Shown here in pieces: positions 8,901 to 16,016 of a DNA stretch of 64,000 bases. The notes under the pieces were generated by a model, which was not told the origin of the DNA, ran no database searches, and was given only the letters and a program-made list of their open reading frames with translations. The translations under genes were made by a program, and so were the position numbers. Within the stretch, counting starts at the first letter, position 1, and each line of letters begins with the position of its first letter. Source of the DNA: Agromyces sp. 3263 (GTDB lineage Bacteria > Actinomycetota > Actinomycetes > Actinomycetales > Microbacteriaceae); the NCBI RefSeq assembly GCF_031456545.1, contig NZ_JAVDUV010000002.1, forward strand, positions 1,145,814-1,209,813. The letters are read 5' to 3'.

Positions 8901-9671
8901 CGGGAACTCGTGCAGCATCTCGCGGGCGCGCTGCCGCACGGCCGGGGTGAGCAGCAGCTCGCGGCTCGGGGCGAGCTGCACACGCTCGACGACTTCGGGC
9001 AGCGAACGCTGGTCGGCGACCGAGAACGCGCGCAGCTCCTCGACCTCGTCGCCGAAGAACTCCACGCGCACGGGGTGGTCGGCGGTGGGCGGGAACACGT
9101 CGAGGATGCCGCCGCGCACGGCGAACTCGCCTCGGCGCGAGACCATGTCGACGCGAGCGTACGCGAGGTCGACGAGCCGCACCGCGAGCTGCGACAGGTC
9201 GTATCCCCGGCCGCCGGCGACGAGCTCGACCGGCGCGAGGTCGGCGAGGTTGTCCGCGAGCGGCTGCAGTGCGGCGCGCACCGAGGCGACCACGACGAGC
9301 GGATGCCGCGAACCGGCCGCCTGCCACTCGTGGAGCCGCCGCAGGGCGTGCAGCCGGCGCCCGACCGTCTCGGCGGATGGGCTCAGCCGCTCGTGCGGCA
9401 GCGTCTCCCACGCGGGGAACTCGAGGAGCTCGCCACCGTCGAGGTACGGCGCCAGCGCGCCCCGCAGCGCCTCGCCCTCGCGACTGGTCGCCGTGACGAC
9501 GAGCAGCGCCGGCGGGAGGCCCGCCTCGATGCGGCGCTCGAGGAGGCCGGCGATGAGCGGCGCGTCGATGCCCGCGGGAGCCGAGAAGTCGGCGTTCCGC
9601 AGGGCCTCGGCGAGCGCGTCGTCGATCGTGGAGGCGCGCGAAAGCGCCGTGTTCAAGCCCTGCAGGATCAC
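5973..9671 (-). CDS. mfd: Transcription-repair coupling factor Mfd
   Basis: Removes RNA polymerase stalled at DNA lesions and recruits UvrA. 1232 residues, full length. Order: UvrB-like N-terminal region (to about 350), RNA-polymerase-interacting domain around DYVVHQTHGIGRFVEM (about 540), RecG-like translocase with Walker A LAGDVGFGKTEV, Walker B DEEQRFGV, SATPIPRTL and QLRGRVGRG motifs, then the C-terminal regulatory domain with an Ala-rich tail. Translation starts at a GTG; TAGACT (9678-9683) ends exactly 6 nt before it, predicting a transcript whose first base is the G of GTG. Divergent from the RNase HI gene. Confidence 0.97.
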   Translation of the reverse strand: MILQGLNTALSRASTIDDALAEALRNADFSAPAGIDAPLIAGLLERRIEAGLPPALLVVTATSREGEALRGALAPYLDGGELLEFPAWETLPHERLSPSAETVGRRLHALRRLHEWQAAGSRHPLVVVASVRAALQPLADNLADLAPVELVAGGRGYDLSQLAVRLVDLAYARVDMVSRRGEFAVRGGILDVFPPTADHPVRVEFFGDEVEELRAFSVADQRSLPEVVERVQLAPSRELLLTPAVRQRAREMLHEFPSLAGMLEKISQGIPVEGMESLAPALLERLVPLAHYLPEGAAIAVVQPERVAGRAVSLAETNREFLGAAWSAATVGAEAPIDLAAGDFLTIREFRQAALFSAPGEPDTRRVWWTFSSFDLGDAAEVVAASSDAAAAEAAAGAASEYVRIAANAMPSFAGNVAGAVDHIGARLRDGWRIVVASAGHGLVERARDVLAEAGLAARIVEQVPADLEPGVAYLVQAEAARGFEVPEAKLALIAESEFYGRAAGYDARQNTKLATRRRNVVDPLQLKAGDYVVHQTHGIGRFVEMVQREVATGSRPTGPSRTAGIQQQPTAVREYLVLEYAPSKRGQAGDRLFVPTDQLDLLSRYVGGEAPTLSKMGGSDWAQAKGRARKAVREIAVELVKLYSARMAAKGHAFGPDTPWQQELEEAFPFAETPDQLQTIDEVKADMERPIPMDRLLAGDVGFGKTEVAVRAAFKAIQDGKQVAMLVPTTLLVKQHLETFNERFAGFPVHVRALSRFQTDKEVRETVTGLADGTIDMVIGTHRILTEQVKFKDVGLLIIDEEQRFGVEHKDQLKKLKTNVDILAMSATPIPRTLEMAVTGIREMSTLATPPEDRHPILTFVGPYSEQQVAAAIRREMLREGQVFFVHNRVSSINRVAAQLSELVPEARIAVAHGQLNEHVLEQIVVDFWERKFDVLVSTTIIETGLDISNANTIIIDRADKYGLSQLHQLRGRVGRGRERAYAYFLWDAQKPLSETAHDRLSTIAANNELGGGMQIALKDLEIRGAGNLLGAEQAGHIAGVGFDLYLRMIGEAVSAFRGDVAEGQTELRLELPVDAHIPEDYVDSERLRLEIYQKLSAASGPAAKEGQIDAVVDELVDRYGTPPDAVTHLVAISRLRRQAQLAGLSDVIATGSKLRIAPANIPDSRRVRLERLYPGAKHFAQNDVILVPFPTPGGELPGDADLIEWVSRLVAAIFPVPDAAAPASEASATA

Positions 9672-9772
9672 CGTCCGAGTCTACGCGCGGCCTCCGACGA
9701 GCCCGCCACCGTGCGCTGCCGGCGAACGGCCGGGCCGAACGCCTCGACGCGGACGGGCGACGCCGCGTCGCA

Positions 9773-9794
9773 GGCGCCCGATACGATGGGCGCC
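9773..9794 (+). promoter_or_regulatory. Inverted repeat around the RNase HI -10 box
   Basis: GGCGCCC (9773-9779) and GGGCGCC (9788-9794) are perfect 7-bp arms enclosing GATACGAT, whose TACGAT is a fair -10 box about 35 nt before the GTG start at 9822. It could be an operator or a hairpin at the start of the message. Confidence 0.35.
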
Positions 9795-9821
9795 GCACCA
9801 GACCGACCCCGGAAGGACACC

Positions 9822-10553
9822 GTGATCACTGCCGCCGCCGATGGTTCGGCTCTCGGAAACCCCGGCCCCGCCGGCTGGGCCTGGTATGTCGACGACACCA
9901 CGTGGGCGGCGGGCGGCTGGCCGCACGCCACGAACAACCAGGCGGAGCTGAAGGCCGTGCTCGAGCTCTTCCGGGCGACCAAGCACCTCGACGACGACCT
10001 GCTCGTCCTCTGCGACAGCCAGTACGTGATCAACTGCATCACGAAGTGGATGCCGGGCTGGAAGCGCAAGGGATGGCGAAAGGCCGACGGCAAGCCGGTC
10101 ATGAACGTCGACCTGCTGCAGGAGCTCGATGACGAGCTCGCCGGCCGTCGGTACCGCTTCGAGTGGGTGCGGGGTCATGTGGGCCACGAGCTCAACGAGG
10201 CCGCCGACACCCGGGCGCGCGCGGTCGCCGAGGCCTATCGTCGCAAGGGCGCCGTCCCAGGGGGCCCGGGCTGGCCGGGCACGGAGGTCGCCCCCGAGGT
10301 CGCGGCGCACCGGCTGGTGGAGGCCGAGCTCGAACTCGCGGCGGCCACCGAGGCGGGCGCGTCCGGGCCGGCGGCAGACGCGAGCGAGCCCGAGGCGGAG
10401 GTCGACGAGCCGGCGCTCTTCGCGCTGGAGGACGAGCCCGACGCCTGGCACACGCTCACGCTCGAGCTCTCCACCGAGGAGCACGACCGACTCGTGCAGC
10501 GAGCCCGCGGGGAGGGGCTCTCGCCAGAGGATTTCCTCCGCGGCCTCATCTGA
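9822..10553 (+). CDS. rnhA: Ribonuclease HI with C-terminal extension
   Basis: Cleaves RNA in RNA-DNA hybrids. Residues 1-145 are a canonical RNase HI: ADGSALGNPGPAGWAW (first Asp), NNQAELKAVLELF (Glu), VLCDSQYVINCI (Asp) and RGHVGHELNEAADTRA (final Asp), so all four carboxylates are present. Residues about 150-243 are additional: an acidic, Ala-rich linker and then TLELSTEEHDRLVQRARGEG, which resembles a ribbon-helix-helix or CopG-like segment ending in FLRGLI. GTG start with GGAAGGAC upstream; an in-frame ATG at 9786 is possible but lies too near the predicted transcription start. Confidence 0.9.
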   Translation: MITAAADGSALGNPGPAGWAWYVDDTTWAAGGWPHATNNQAELKAVLELFRATKHLDDDLLVLCDSQYVINCITKWMPGWKRKGWRKADGKPVMNVDLLQELDDELAGRRYRFEWVRGHVGHELNEAADTRARAVAEAYRRKGAVPGGPGWPGTEVAPEVAAHRLVEAELELAAATEAGASGPAADASEPEAEVDEPALFALEDEPDAWHTLTLELSTEEHDRLVQRARGEGLSPEDFLRGLI

Positions 10554-10596
10554 GCCGGGCAGGAGCCGGGCGGCCGCGTGGCCGTGGCATCCGTGA

Positions 10597-11226
10597 TCAG
10601 GCGGGCGAGTGGAACCGCTGCTGTGCCGCCACGAGCCCGTGCTCGACGATCGCCTCGACGGCGTCCGCGGCATCCGACACCAGGCTCGGCAGCGACTGCC
10701 GCTCGGTGCCCGAGAAGTCCTTCAGCACGAAGTCGGCGGAGTCCTGCCGACCGGGCGGGCGCCCGACGCCGACGCGCACCCGGATGAAGTCGCCGTCGTC
10801 GGTGGCCTTCGACACGTCGCGCACCCCGTTGTGGCCTCCGTGTCCGCCGCCCTGCTTCAGGCGAACGGTGTCGAAGGGGATGTCGAGCTCGTCGTGCACC
10901 AGCACGAGCCGGTCGGCGGGCAGCGAGTAGTACTTCAGCAGCGCCGACACCGGCCCGCCCGACGTGTTCATGAAGCTGTTCGGCTTGGCGATGACGAGCT
11001 TGGGGCCGCCCGGCCGCAGGAACCCCTCGGCCACGCGCGACGGCGTCTTGTGCGTCTTGAAGGTCGCGCCGACGCGCGCCGCGACCTCGTCGGCCACCAT
11101 CTGGCCGACGTTGTGCCGGTTGCCGGCGTACTGCGCGCCGGGGTTGCCGAGCCCGACCACGAGCCAGGTGTTCTCGGCCACGGCGTCGTCCTTCCGGCGA
11201 GCACGCCATCGGTCGAGGAGGCCCAT
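10597..11226 (-). CDS. pth: Peptidyl-tRNA hydrolase
   Basis: Releases peptides from prematurely dropped peptidyl-tRNA so the tRNA can be reused. 209 residues: an N-terminal 20-residue extension, then WLVVGLGNPGAQYAGNRHNVG with the catalytic His, KPNSFMNTSG, and HDELDIPFDTVRLKQGGG. All catalytic residues are present. It lies downstream of rplY on the same strand, 120 bp away; the rplY-pth pairing is conserved in actinobacteria. Confidence 0.96.
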   Translation of the reverse strand: MGLLDRWRARRKDDAVAENTWLVVGLGNPGAQYAGNRHNVGQMVADEVAARVGATFKTHKTPSRVAEGFLRPGGPKLVIAKPNSFMNTSGGPVSALLKYYSLPADRLVLVHDELDIPFDTVRLKQGGGHGGHNGVRDVSKATDDGDFIRVRVGVGRPPGRQDSADFVLKDFSGTERQSLPSLVSDAADAVEAIVEHGLVAAQQRFHSPA

Positions 11227-11272
11227 GGGCGGCTCCTTCCGATCGGCGCGGGAATCGTTCAGGGGGAATGGA

Positions 11273-11328
11273 ACGGGGCCTGCGGCCCGCAGTCCGAGGG
11301 TACCCGGATGCGGCGCTGCAGGCCCCGT
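11273..11328 (-). terminator. Hairpin between rplY and pth
   Basis: ACGGGGCCTGC (11273-11283) and GCAGGCCCCGT (11318-11328) are perfect 11-bp arms around a 34-nt loop. It lies between two same-strand genes, 19 bp past the rplY stop. No T tract, so it may reduce read-through to pth or stabilise rplY mRNA rather than terminate fully. Confidence 0.45.
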
Positions 11329-11346
11329 GCGCGCGGTGCGCTGAGG

Positions 11347-11982
11347 TTACTCGGCCGATTCGGCCGCGGTCTCCTCGGCGGGCGCCTCGGCCTCGGGGGC
11401 CTCGGCGGCGGCGGCCTCGGCGGCCTCCTCGCCCAGATCGACCTTCTGGGGCACGTGCACGAGCACGACGAGGGCGTCGGGGTCGCTCACGAGGGTCGCG
11501 CCCTTGGGGAGTTCGACGTCCTTCGCGTGGATCTGCGTGCCCTCCTCGAGGCCCTCGATGGAGAGGACGATGTTCTCGGGGATGTGCGTGGCCTCGACCT
11601 CGAGCAGCAGGGTCTTGGCGTCGAGGTCGGCGATGGTGCCGGGGTACGACTCGCCCTCGGTGTGCACGGGGACCTCGACCTGGACCTTCTCGCCGCGCTT
11701 GATGACGATGAGGTCGATGTGCTCGATGACCTGGTGCACCGGGTCCTTCTGCACGTCCTTCACGAGCGCGATCTGGCTCGAGCCGGCGATCTGCAGGTCG
11801 AGCACGGCGTTCGCCTTGCGGATGAGCAGCGCGACCTGGTGGCCCGGGAGGGTGAGGTGCTGCGGCTCGGTGCCGTGGCCGTACAGCACGGCGGGGATCT
11901 TGCCGGCGGCGCGGATCTTGCGGGCCGCGCCCTTGCCGAACGTCTCGCGCGCGTCGGCGACGACCTTGTTGTCCTGCTCCAT
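11347..11982 (-). CDS. rplY: 50S ribosomal protein L25/general stress protein Ctc
   Basis: Binds 5S rRNA in the large ribosomal subunit; the long form is also called Ctc or TL5. 211 residues: N-terminal L25 domain (to about 95, GKGAARKIRAAGKIPAVLYG), C-terminal beta domain (PVHTEGESYPGTIADLDAKTLLLEV) and an Ala/Glu-rich acidic tail of about 30 residues. ATG preceded by GCAAGGAGAACCACC, a strong ribosome-binding site. The 223-bp gap upstream (11983-12205) contains its promoter region but no box I can assign with confidence, and no gene. Confidence 0.95.
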   Translation of the reverse strand: MEQDNKVVADARETFGKGAARKIRAAGKIPAVLYGHGTEPQHLTLPGHQVALLIRKANAVLDLQIAGSSQIALVKDVQKDPVHQVIEHIDLIVIKRGEKVQVEVPVHTEGESYPGTIADLDAKTLLLEVEATHIPENIVLSIEGLEEGTQIHAKDVELPKGATLVSDPDALVVLVHVPQKVDLGEEAAEAAAAEAPEAEAPAEETAAESAE

Positions 11983-12205
11983 GGTGGTTCTCCTTGCGGG
12001 CTCGCGGCCCAGATCGTATGTCTGTCGTTTCGACTCGAACGCGCAGCATCTGACATGCGCTGGTGCGTGAGGAAACAGCCGTGAAGCCTGGTTCCACCGC
12101 GTCGATCACGGATGCCCCGCCCGCCGCTCTCGCGGACGAACCGGGCCTCCCTCGCCGAAGTTGTCAGGCCTGCCGCGCGTGAACGCGGAAGACCAAGGGG
12201 AGAGT

Positions 12206-12733
12206 CTACCAGTCCGACTCGAGCGCCGCGATCGCCCGTTCCACGACCGCGTCGACGGGTCCGACATTCTCGATGCGGACGCCCGCCTCGTCCTCCGCGA
12301 GCGGCTCGAGCGCCTCGAGCTGCGAGGCCAGGAGGGCGGGGGGCATGAAGTGGCCGGCCCGATCGCGCACCCGCTCGCCGAGGTGCTCGGCCGGCACCAC
12401 CAGCTCCACGAACACCGCGGCCGGGCACGCCCCGCGGATCGCGTCGCGGTAGGAGCGGCGCAACGCGGAGCAGGCGACCACCACGCCGGCGTCGCCCGCG
12501 CCGAGCGCCTCCCCCACGAGCCGCAGCCAGGGCCACCGGTCGTCGTCGTCGAGGGGTACGCCGCTGCGCATCTTCTCGACGTTCGCCGCGGGGTGCAGGT
12601 CGTCGGAGTCCACGAACCTCATGCCGGGGAACCGATCGCCGAGGCGACGGGCGAGCGCCGCTCCGACGACCGACTTGCCGGAACCGCTGGGCCCCATGAC
12701 GACGACCCGGGGCGGGTGGGCTGAGGCGCTCAT
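12206..12733 (-). CDS. gntK: Gluconokinase
   Basis: Phosphorylates D-gluconate to 6-phosphogluconate. 175 residues of the GntK/shikimate-kinase-like P-loop family: MGPSGSGKSVVGAALARRLG is the Walker A, RFVDSDDLHPAANVEKM binds substrate, DDRWPWL and ACSALRRSYRDAIRG are family signatures. TAGCCT (12741-12746) lies 7 nt before the ATG, so the message is predicted to be nearly leaderless. It is divergent from gnd, which uses its product. Confidence 0.94.
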   Translation of the reverse strand: MSASAHPPRVVVMGPSGSGKSVVGAALARRLGDRFPGMRFVDSDDLHPAANVEKMRSGVPLDDDDRWPWLRLVGEALGAGDAGVVVACSALRRSYRDAIRGACPAAVFVELVVPAEHLGERVRDRAGHFMPPALLASQLEALEPLAEDEAGVRIENVGPVDAVVERAIAALESDW

Positions 12734-12868
12734 GGGTTGCAGGCTAGCCGAACGCCGGACGCGGCATCCGCCACACCGCAGCGGCGCAGTCTCACCGCAA
12801 CAGCGCGCAACGGTGAGCGCCGCTCACAGTACGCTGGAGGCGACCCCGAACCCACGAGGAGAACTTTC

Positions 12869-14332
12869 GTGCCTGAAACCGGATCAGCAAACATCGGCGT
12901 CGTCGGACTCGCGGTGATGGGGTCGAACCTCGCCCGCAACCTCGCCAGCCGCGAGGGCAACACCGTCGCCGTGTTCAACCGCTCCCCCGAGCGCACGCAG
13001 ACGCTGACCAGCGAGCACCCCGAGGCCGGCTTCGTGCCCGGCGAGAGCTACGACGACTTCGTCGCCTCGCTCGCGAAGCCCCGCACGGCGATCATCATGG
13101 TGCAGGCCGGCAAGGGCACCGACGCGGTGATCTCCGAGCTCGTCAAGCGCTTCGAGCCGGGCGACATCATCGTCGACGGCGGCAACGCCAACTTCCACGA
13201 CACGATCCGCCGTGAGGCCGAGATCGCGCCCACGGGCATCCACTTCGTCGGCGCCGGGATCTCGGGCGGTGAGGAGGGCGCGCTCAAGGGCCCGTCGATC
13301 ATGCCCGGCGGCTCGGCGGAGGCCTACGAGACGCTCGGCCCGATCCTCGCGTCGATCGCCGCGGTCGCCCCCGACGGCGAGCCCTGCGTCACGCACGTCG
13401 GCACCGACGGCGCCGGCCACTTCGTGAAGATGGTGCACAACGGCATCGAGTACGCCGACATGCAGCTCATCGCCGAGGCCTACGACCTCATCCGCCAGGG
13501 CACCGGCAAGTCCCCCGCCGAGATCGCCGACATCTTCGCCGAGTGGAACGACGGCGAGCTCGAGAGCTACCTCATCGAGATCACCGCCGAGGTGCTCCGC
13601 CAGACGGATGCCGCGACCGGCCTGCCGCTCGTCGACGTCATCCTCGACGAGGCGGGCGCCAAGGGCACCGGCGCGTGGACCGTGCAGAACGCCCTCGACC
13701 TGGGCGTGCCCACCTCGGGCATCGCCGAGGCGGTCTTCGCCCGCAGCCTGTCCTCCAAGCGCGCGCAGCGTGAAGCGGCCTCCGACCTGCCCGGCCCCTC
13801 GGGCGAGTGGAAGGTCGCCGAGGCCGACGTCGACGCGTTCATCGAGGACGTGCGCCGCGCGCTCTACGCGTCGAAGATCATCGCCTACTCGCAGGGCTTC
13901 GACGAGATCGTCGCCGGCGCCGAGCAGTTCGGCTGGGACATCCACAAGGGCGACATCGCGAAGATCTGGCGCGCCGGCTGCATCATCCGCGCCCGCTTCC
14001 TGAACCGCATCGCCGAGGCCTACGCCGAGGATCCGGGCCTCGTGGCGCTCGTCGTCGCACCCTACTTCCGCGACGCCGTCGCCGGCACGCAGGAGAGCTG
14101 GCGCCGCATCATCGGCATCGCCGCGCAGGCCGGCATCCCGACGCCGGCGTTCTCGTCGTCGCTCGCGTACTACGACGGCCTCCGCGCCGCGCGCCTGCCC
14201 GCCGCCCTCATCCAGGGCCAGCGAGACTTCTTCGGCGCGCACACCTACCAGCGCGTCGACAAGCCGGGCGTGTTCCACACGCTGTGGTCAGACGACCGGT
14301 CCGAGATCGAGACCACGCCGTCGTCGCACTAG
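12869..14332 (+). CDS. gnd: 6-phosphogluconate dehydrogenase (decarboxylating)
   Basis: Oxidises 6-phosphogluconate to ribulose-5-phosphate and CO2 with NADP+ (pentose phosphate pathway). 487 residues, the long homodimeric form. Signatures: GVVGLAVMGSNLARN (dinucleotide site), GGEEGALKGPSIMPGGS, and HVGTDGAGHFVKMVHNGIEY with the catalytic Lys and Asn. GTG start preceded by GAGGAGAAC; a TACGCT box lies about 40 nt upstream. Together with gntK it forms a gluconate catabolic unit feeding the pentose phosphate pathway. Confidence 0.96.
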   Translation: MPETGSANIGVVGLAVMGSNLARNLASREGNTVAVFNRSPERTQTLTSEHPEAGFVPGESYDDFVASLAKPRTAIIMVQAGKGTDAVISELVKRFEPGDIIVDGGNANFHDTIRREAEIAPTGIHFVGAGISGGEEGALKGPSIMPGGSAEAYETLGPILASIAAVAPDGEPCVTHVGTDGAGHFVKMVHNGIEYADMQLIAEAYDLIRQGTGKSPAEIADIFAEWNDGELESYLIEITAEVLRQTDAATGLPLVDVILDEAGAKGTGAWTVQNALDLGVPTSGIAEAVFARSLSSKRAQREAASDLPGPSGEWKVAEADVDAFIEDVRRALYASKIIAYSQGFDEIVAGAEQFGWDIHKGDIAKIWRAGCIIRARFLNRIAEAYAEDPGLVALVVAPYFRDAVAGTQESWRRIIGIAAQAGIPTPAFSSSLAYYDGLRAARLPAALIQGQRDFFGAHTYQRVDKPGVFHTLWSDDRSEIETTPSSH

Positions 14333-14369
14333 TCACGTAGTCTGGACGGACCAGACGAGGGGCGAGCGG

Positions 14370-14723
14370 ATGCCGGAACCGGCGTGGCGGAGTGAGGGCA
14401 CCGAGCCCGACTACCGCTTCACGCTGGCCAACGAGCGCACGTTCCTCGCCTGGATCCGCACGGCACTCGCGCTGCTGGCCGGCGGGGTGCTGCTGCACCA
14501 GTTCGCGACCGAGCTCGGGCCCCGCCCCGCCGTCGTCGTGCTGTCCGTCGGGCTCGGCGTCATCGCGGCGGCGCTCAGCGTGGTCTCCTACACGCGCTGG
14601 CGCGGCAACGAGATCGCCATTCGCATGGGCCGTCCGCTCCCGTTCAGCTGGGTGCTGCCGGCGCTCGCGGGGGCCTGCCTCCTGACCAGTGCAGTGCTCG
14701 TCGTGCTGCTCGTCGTCACGTGA
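14370..14723 (+). CDS. DUF202 membrane protein (YidH-type)
   Basis: 117 residues. The N-terminus has the DUF202 hallmark: DYRFTLANERTFLAWIRTALALLAGGV, followed by three predicted membrane helices in total. Function unknown; the family is small inner-membrane proteins. First gene of a three-gene run with another DUF202 protein (35-bp gap) and a small membrane-anchored protein. Confidence 0.85.
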   Translation: MPEPAWRSEGTEPDYRFTLANERTFLAWIRTALALLAGGVLLHQFATELGPRPAVVVLSVGLGVIAAALSVVSYTRWRGNEIAIRMGRPLPFSWVLPALAGACLLTSAVLVVLLVVT

Positions 14724-14757
14724 GCCGTGGTCGTCTCGTGAGCGGATCGGTGCCGGC

Positions 14758-15096
14758 ATGAACCCCTACATCGTGGATGCCACCGGTGATCCGGGCCTGC
14801 AGCCCGAGCGCACCGCGCTCTCGTGGACGCGCACGGCGCTCGCCCTCGCGGTGAACGCCTTGCTGTCGATGCGTGCCGGCCTGGTCGCCGGAGAGCCGGG
14901 GCTCGTGGCCGTCGGGGTGCTGCTCTTCGCGGCATCCGGCGCGGCCGTGGCCATCGGCACCGTGCGACGACGTCAGCTGTCGGGCGCGCGCCTGGTGATC
15001 ACCCCGCCCGCCGGCGCACTCGTCGGCGTCGCCGCGGCGACCCTGCTCGCGAGCGTCGGCGGTGTCGCCAGCGTCTTCGTGGAGGGTGCGGCATGA
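14758..15096 (+). CDS. DUF202 membrane protein
   Basis: 112 residues with GLQPERTALSWTRTALALAVNAL, the second DUF202 signature in this cluster, and three hydrophobic segments. ATG chosen because it starts the conserved region; upstream open codons overlap the preceding gene's 3' region. Its stop overlaps the next start (ATGA), so the two are translationally coupled. The pairing of two different DUF202 proteins suggests a heteromeric membrane assembly; function unknown. Confidence 0.83.
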   Translation: MNPYIVDATGDPGLQPERTALSWTRTALALAVNALLSMRAGLVAGEPGLVAVGVLLFAASGAAVAIGTVRRRQLSGARLVITPPAGALVGVAAATLLASVGGVASVFVEGAA

Positions 15097-15470
15097 GCGA
15101 GCGGCACCCCGAGCTCGAACCCGACCCTTGGGACGACGACGACGGACGGCCCATGCCGGGACACCGCCGGCGCCGCGTGCTGCGCGTCGTGGTGCTGATC
15201 GCCCTCGGCGCGCTGCTGCTGCCCCTCGTGCTCTCGGCGTACAGCGTGGCGAGGTCGGCGGCCGATCGGGCGTGCTCGGTCTACGTGGCGGCGTACGACA
15301 CGGATGCGGCGGGATTCCGGTCGTCGTTCGACATGTTCGCGCCGGGCGGGCCCGGCTGGGAGTGCTTCGCGATCTCCGAGCACGGCAGCGAGCGCCTGCT
15401 CGGCAACCTCGGGCCGATGCCGACCCTGCCGCAGCCGCAGCAGGTCGGGCCCGACCAGCGCGACGCCTGA
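15093..15470 (+). CDS. Small single-pass membrane protein, function unknown
   Basis: 125 residues: a charged acidic and arginine-rich cytoplasmic N-terminus, one hydrophobic helix (VLRVVVLIALGALLLPLVLSAY, about residues 29-50) and an extracytoplasmic domain with two cysteines (RACSVYVAAYD and WECFAIS) that could form a disulfide, ending in a Pro/Gln-rich tail. ATGA overlap with the upstream DUF202 gene. I do not recognise the family. Confidence 0.75.
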   Translation: MSERHPELEPDPWDDDDGRPMPGHRRRRVLRVVVLIALGALLLPLVLSAYSVARSAADRACSVYVAAYDTDAAGFRSSFDMFAPGGPGWECFAISEHGSERLLGNLGPMPTLPQPQQVGPDQRDA

Positions 15471-15481
15471 GGTCGCTCGGC

Positions 15482-16009
15482 TCAGGTGGCCGGGTCTGGA
15501 GCGGACGTCGCCGCCTCGTCGGGGAACACCCGCTTGTAGGTGCGCCCGTCGGCCAGCTCCACCGTGCGCGCCACGAGCTGCCCGCGGGTCACCCGCTGGT
15601 AGATCGCCTGGGGGGTGACGCCGAGCCGCTTCGCCGCCTCGGCGACCGACAGGCCCGGCAGGTCGGTGGGCGAGCTCGAGGGTCGTTCGCGCTTGCGCCT
15701 ACGGCTCGCCTCCTGGCGTTCGGCGATGGCGTCGTCGCCGCCCGCCCAGCGGTACTTCGCGGCCGAAGGACTGAGACTCGCGGCATCCGCGACCTCCTCC
15801 CACGTGGCCCCGGCGGCCAGTGCCTCGCGCACGGCGACGAGCATGGCGGGCTCGGCCTCGAGGGCGACCGCGAGCGAGCGGATGCCCCGGAGCCGGTCGA
15901 GCGGCGAGGCATCCGAGCCGCCCGCCTCCTCCGGCTTCCCCGCCCCGGTGGCCTCGAGCCGCGCCAGGCGCGCGAGCGCCGCGGCGGTGTCGGCGGAGAG
16001 GAACGGCAC
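15482..16009 (-). CDS. HTH DNA-binding protein
   Basis: 175 residues. Two helix-turn-helix-like segments: GATWEEVADAASLSPSAAKYRW in the middle and LSVAEAAKRLGVTPQAIYQR near the C-terminus, the latter resembling excisionase/MerR-like winged helices, followed by a short wing-like stretch. The rest is charged and probably disordered. It lies 7 bp downstream of the acyl-CoA ligase gene on the same strand and is probably in the prs-ligase transcript. Targets unknown. Confidence 0.72.
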   Translation of the reverse strand: MPFLSADTAAALARLARLEATGAGKPEEAGGSDASPLDRLRGIRSLAVALEAEPAMLVAVREALAAGATWEEVADAASLSPSAAKYRWAGGDDAIAERQEASRRRKRERPSSSPTDLPGLSVAEAAKRLGVTPQAIYQRVTRGQLVARTVELADGRTYKRVFPDEAATSAPDPAT

Positions 16010-16016
16010 GGGGTCC

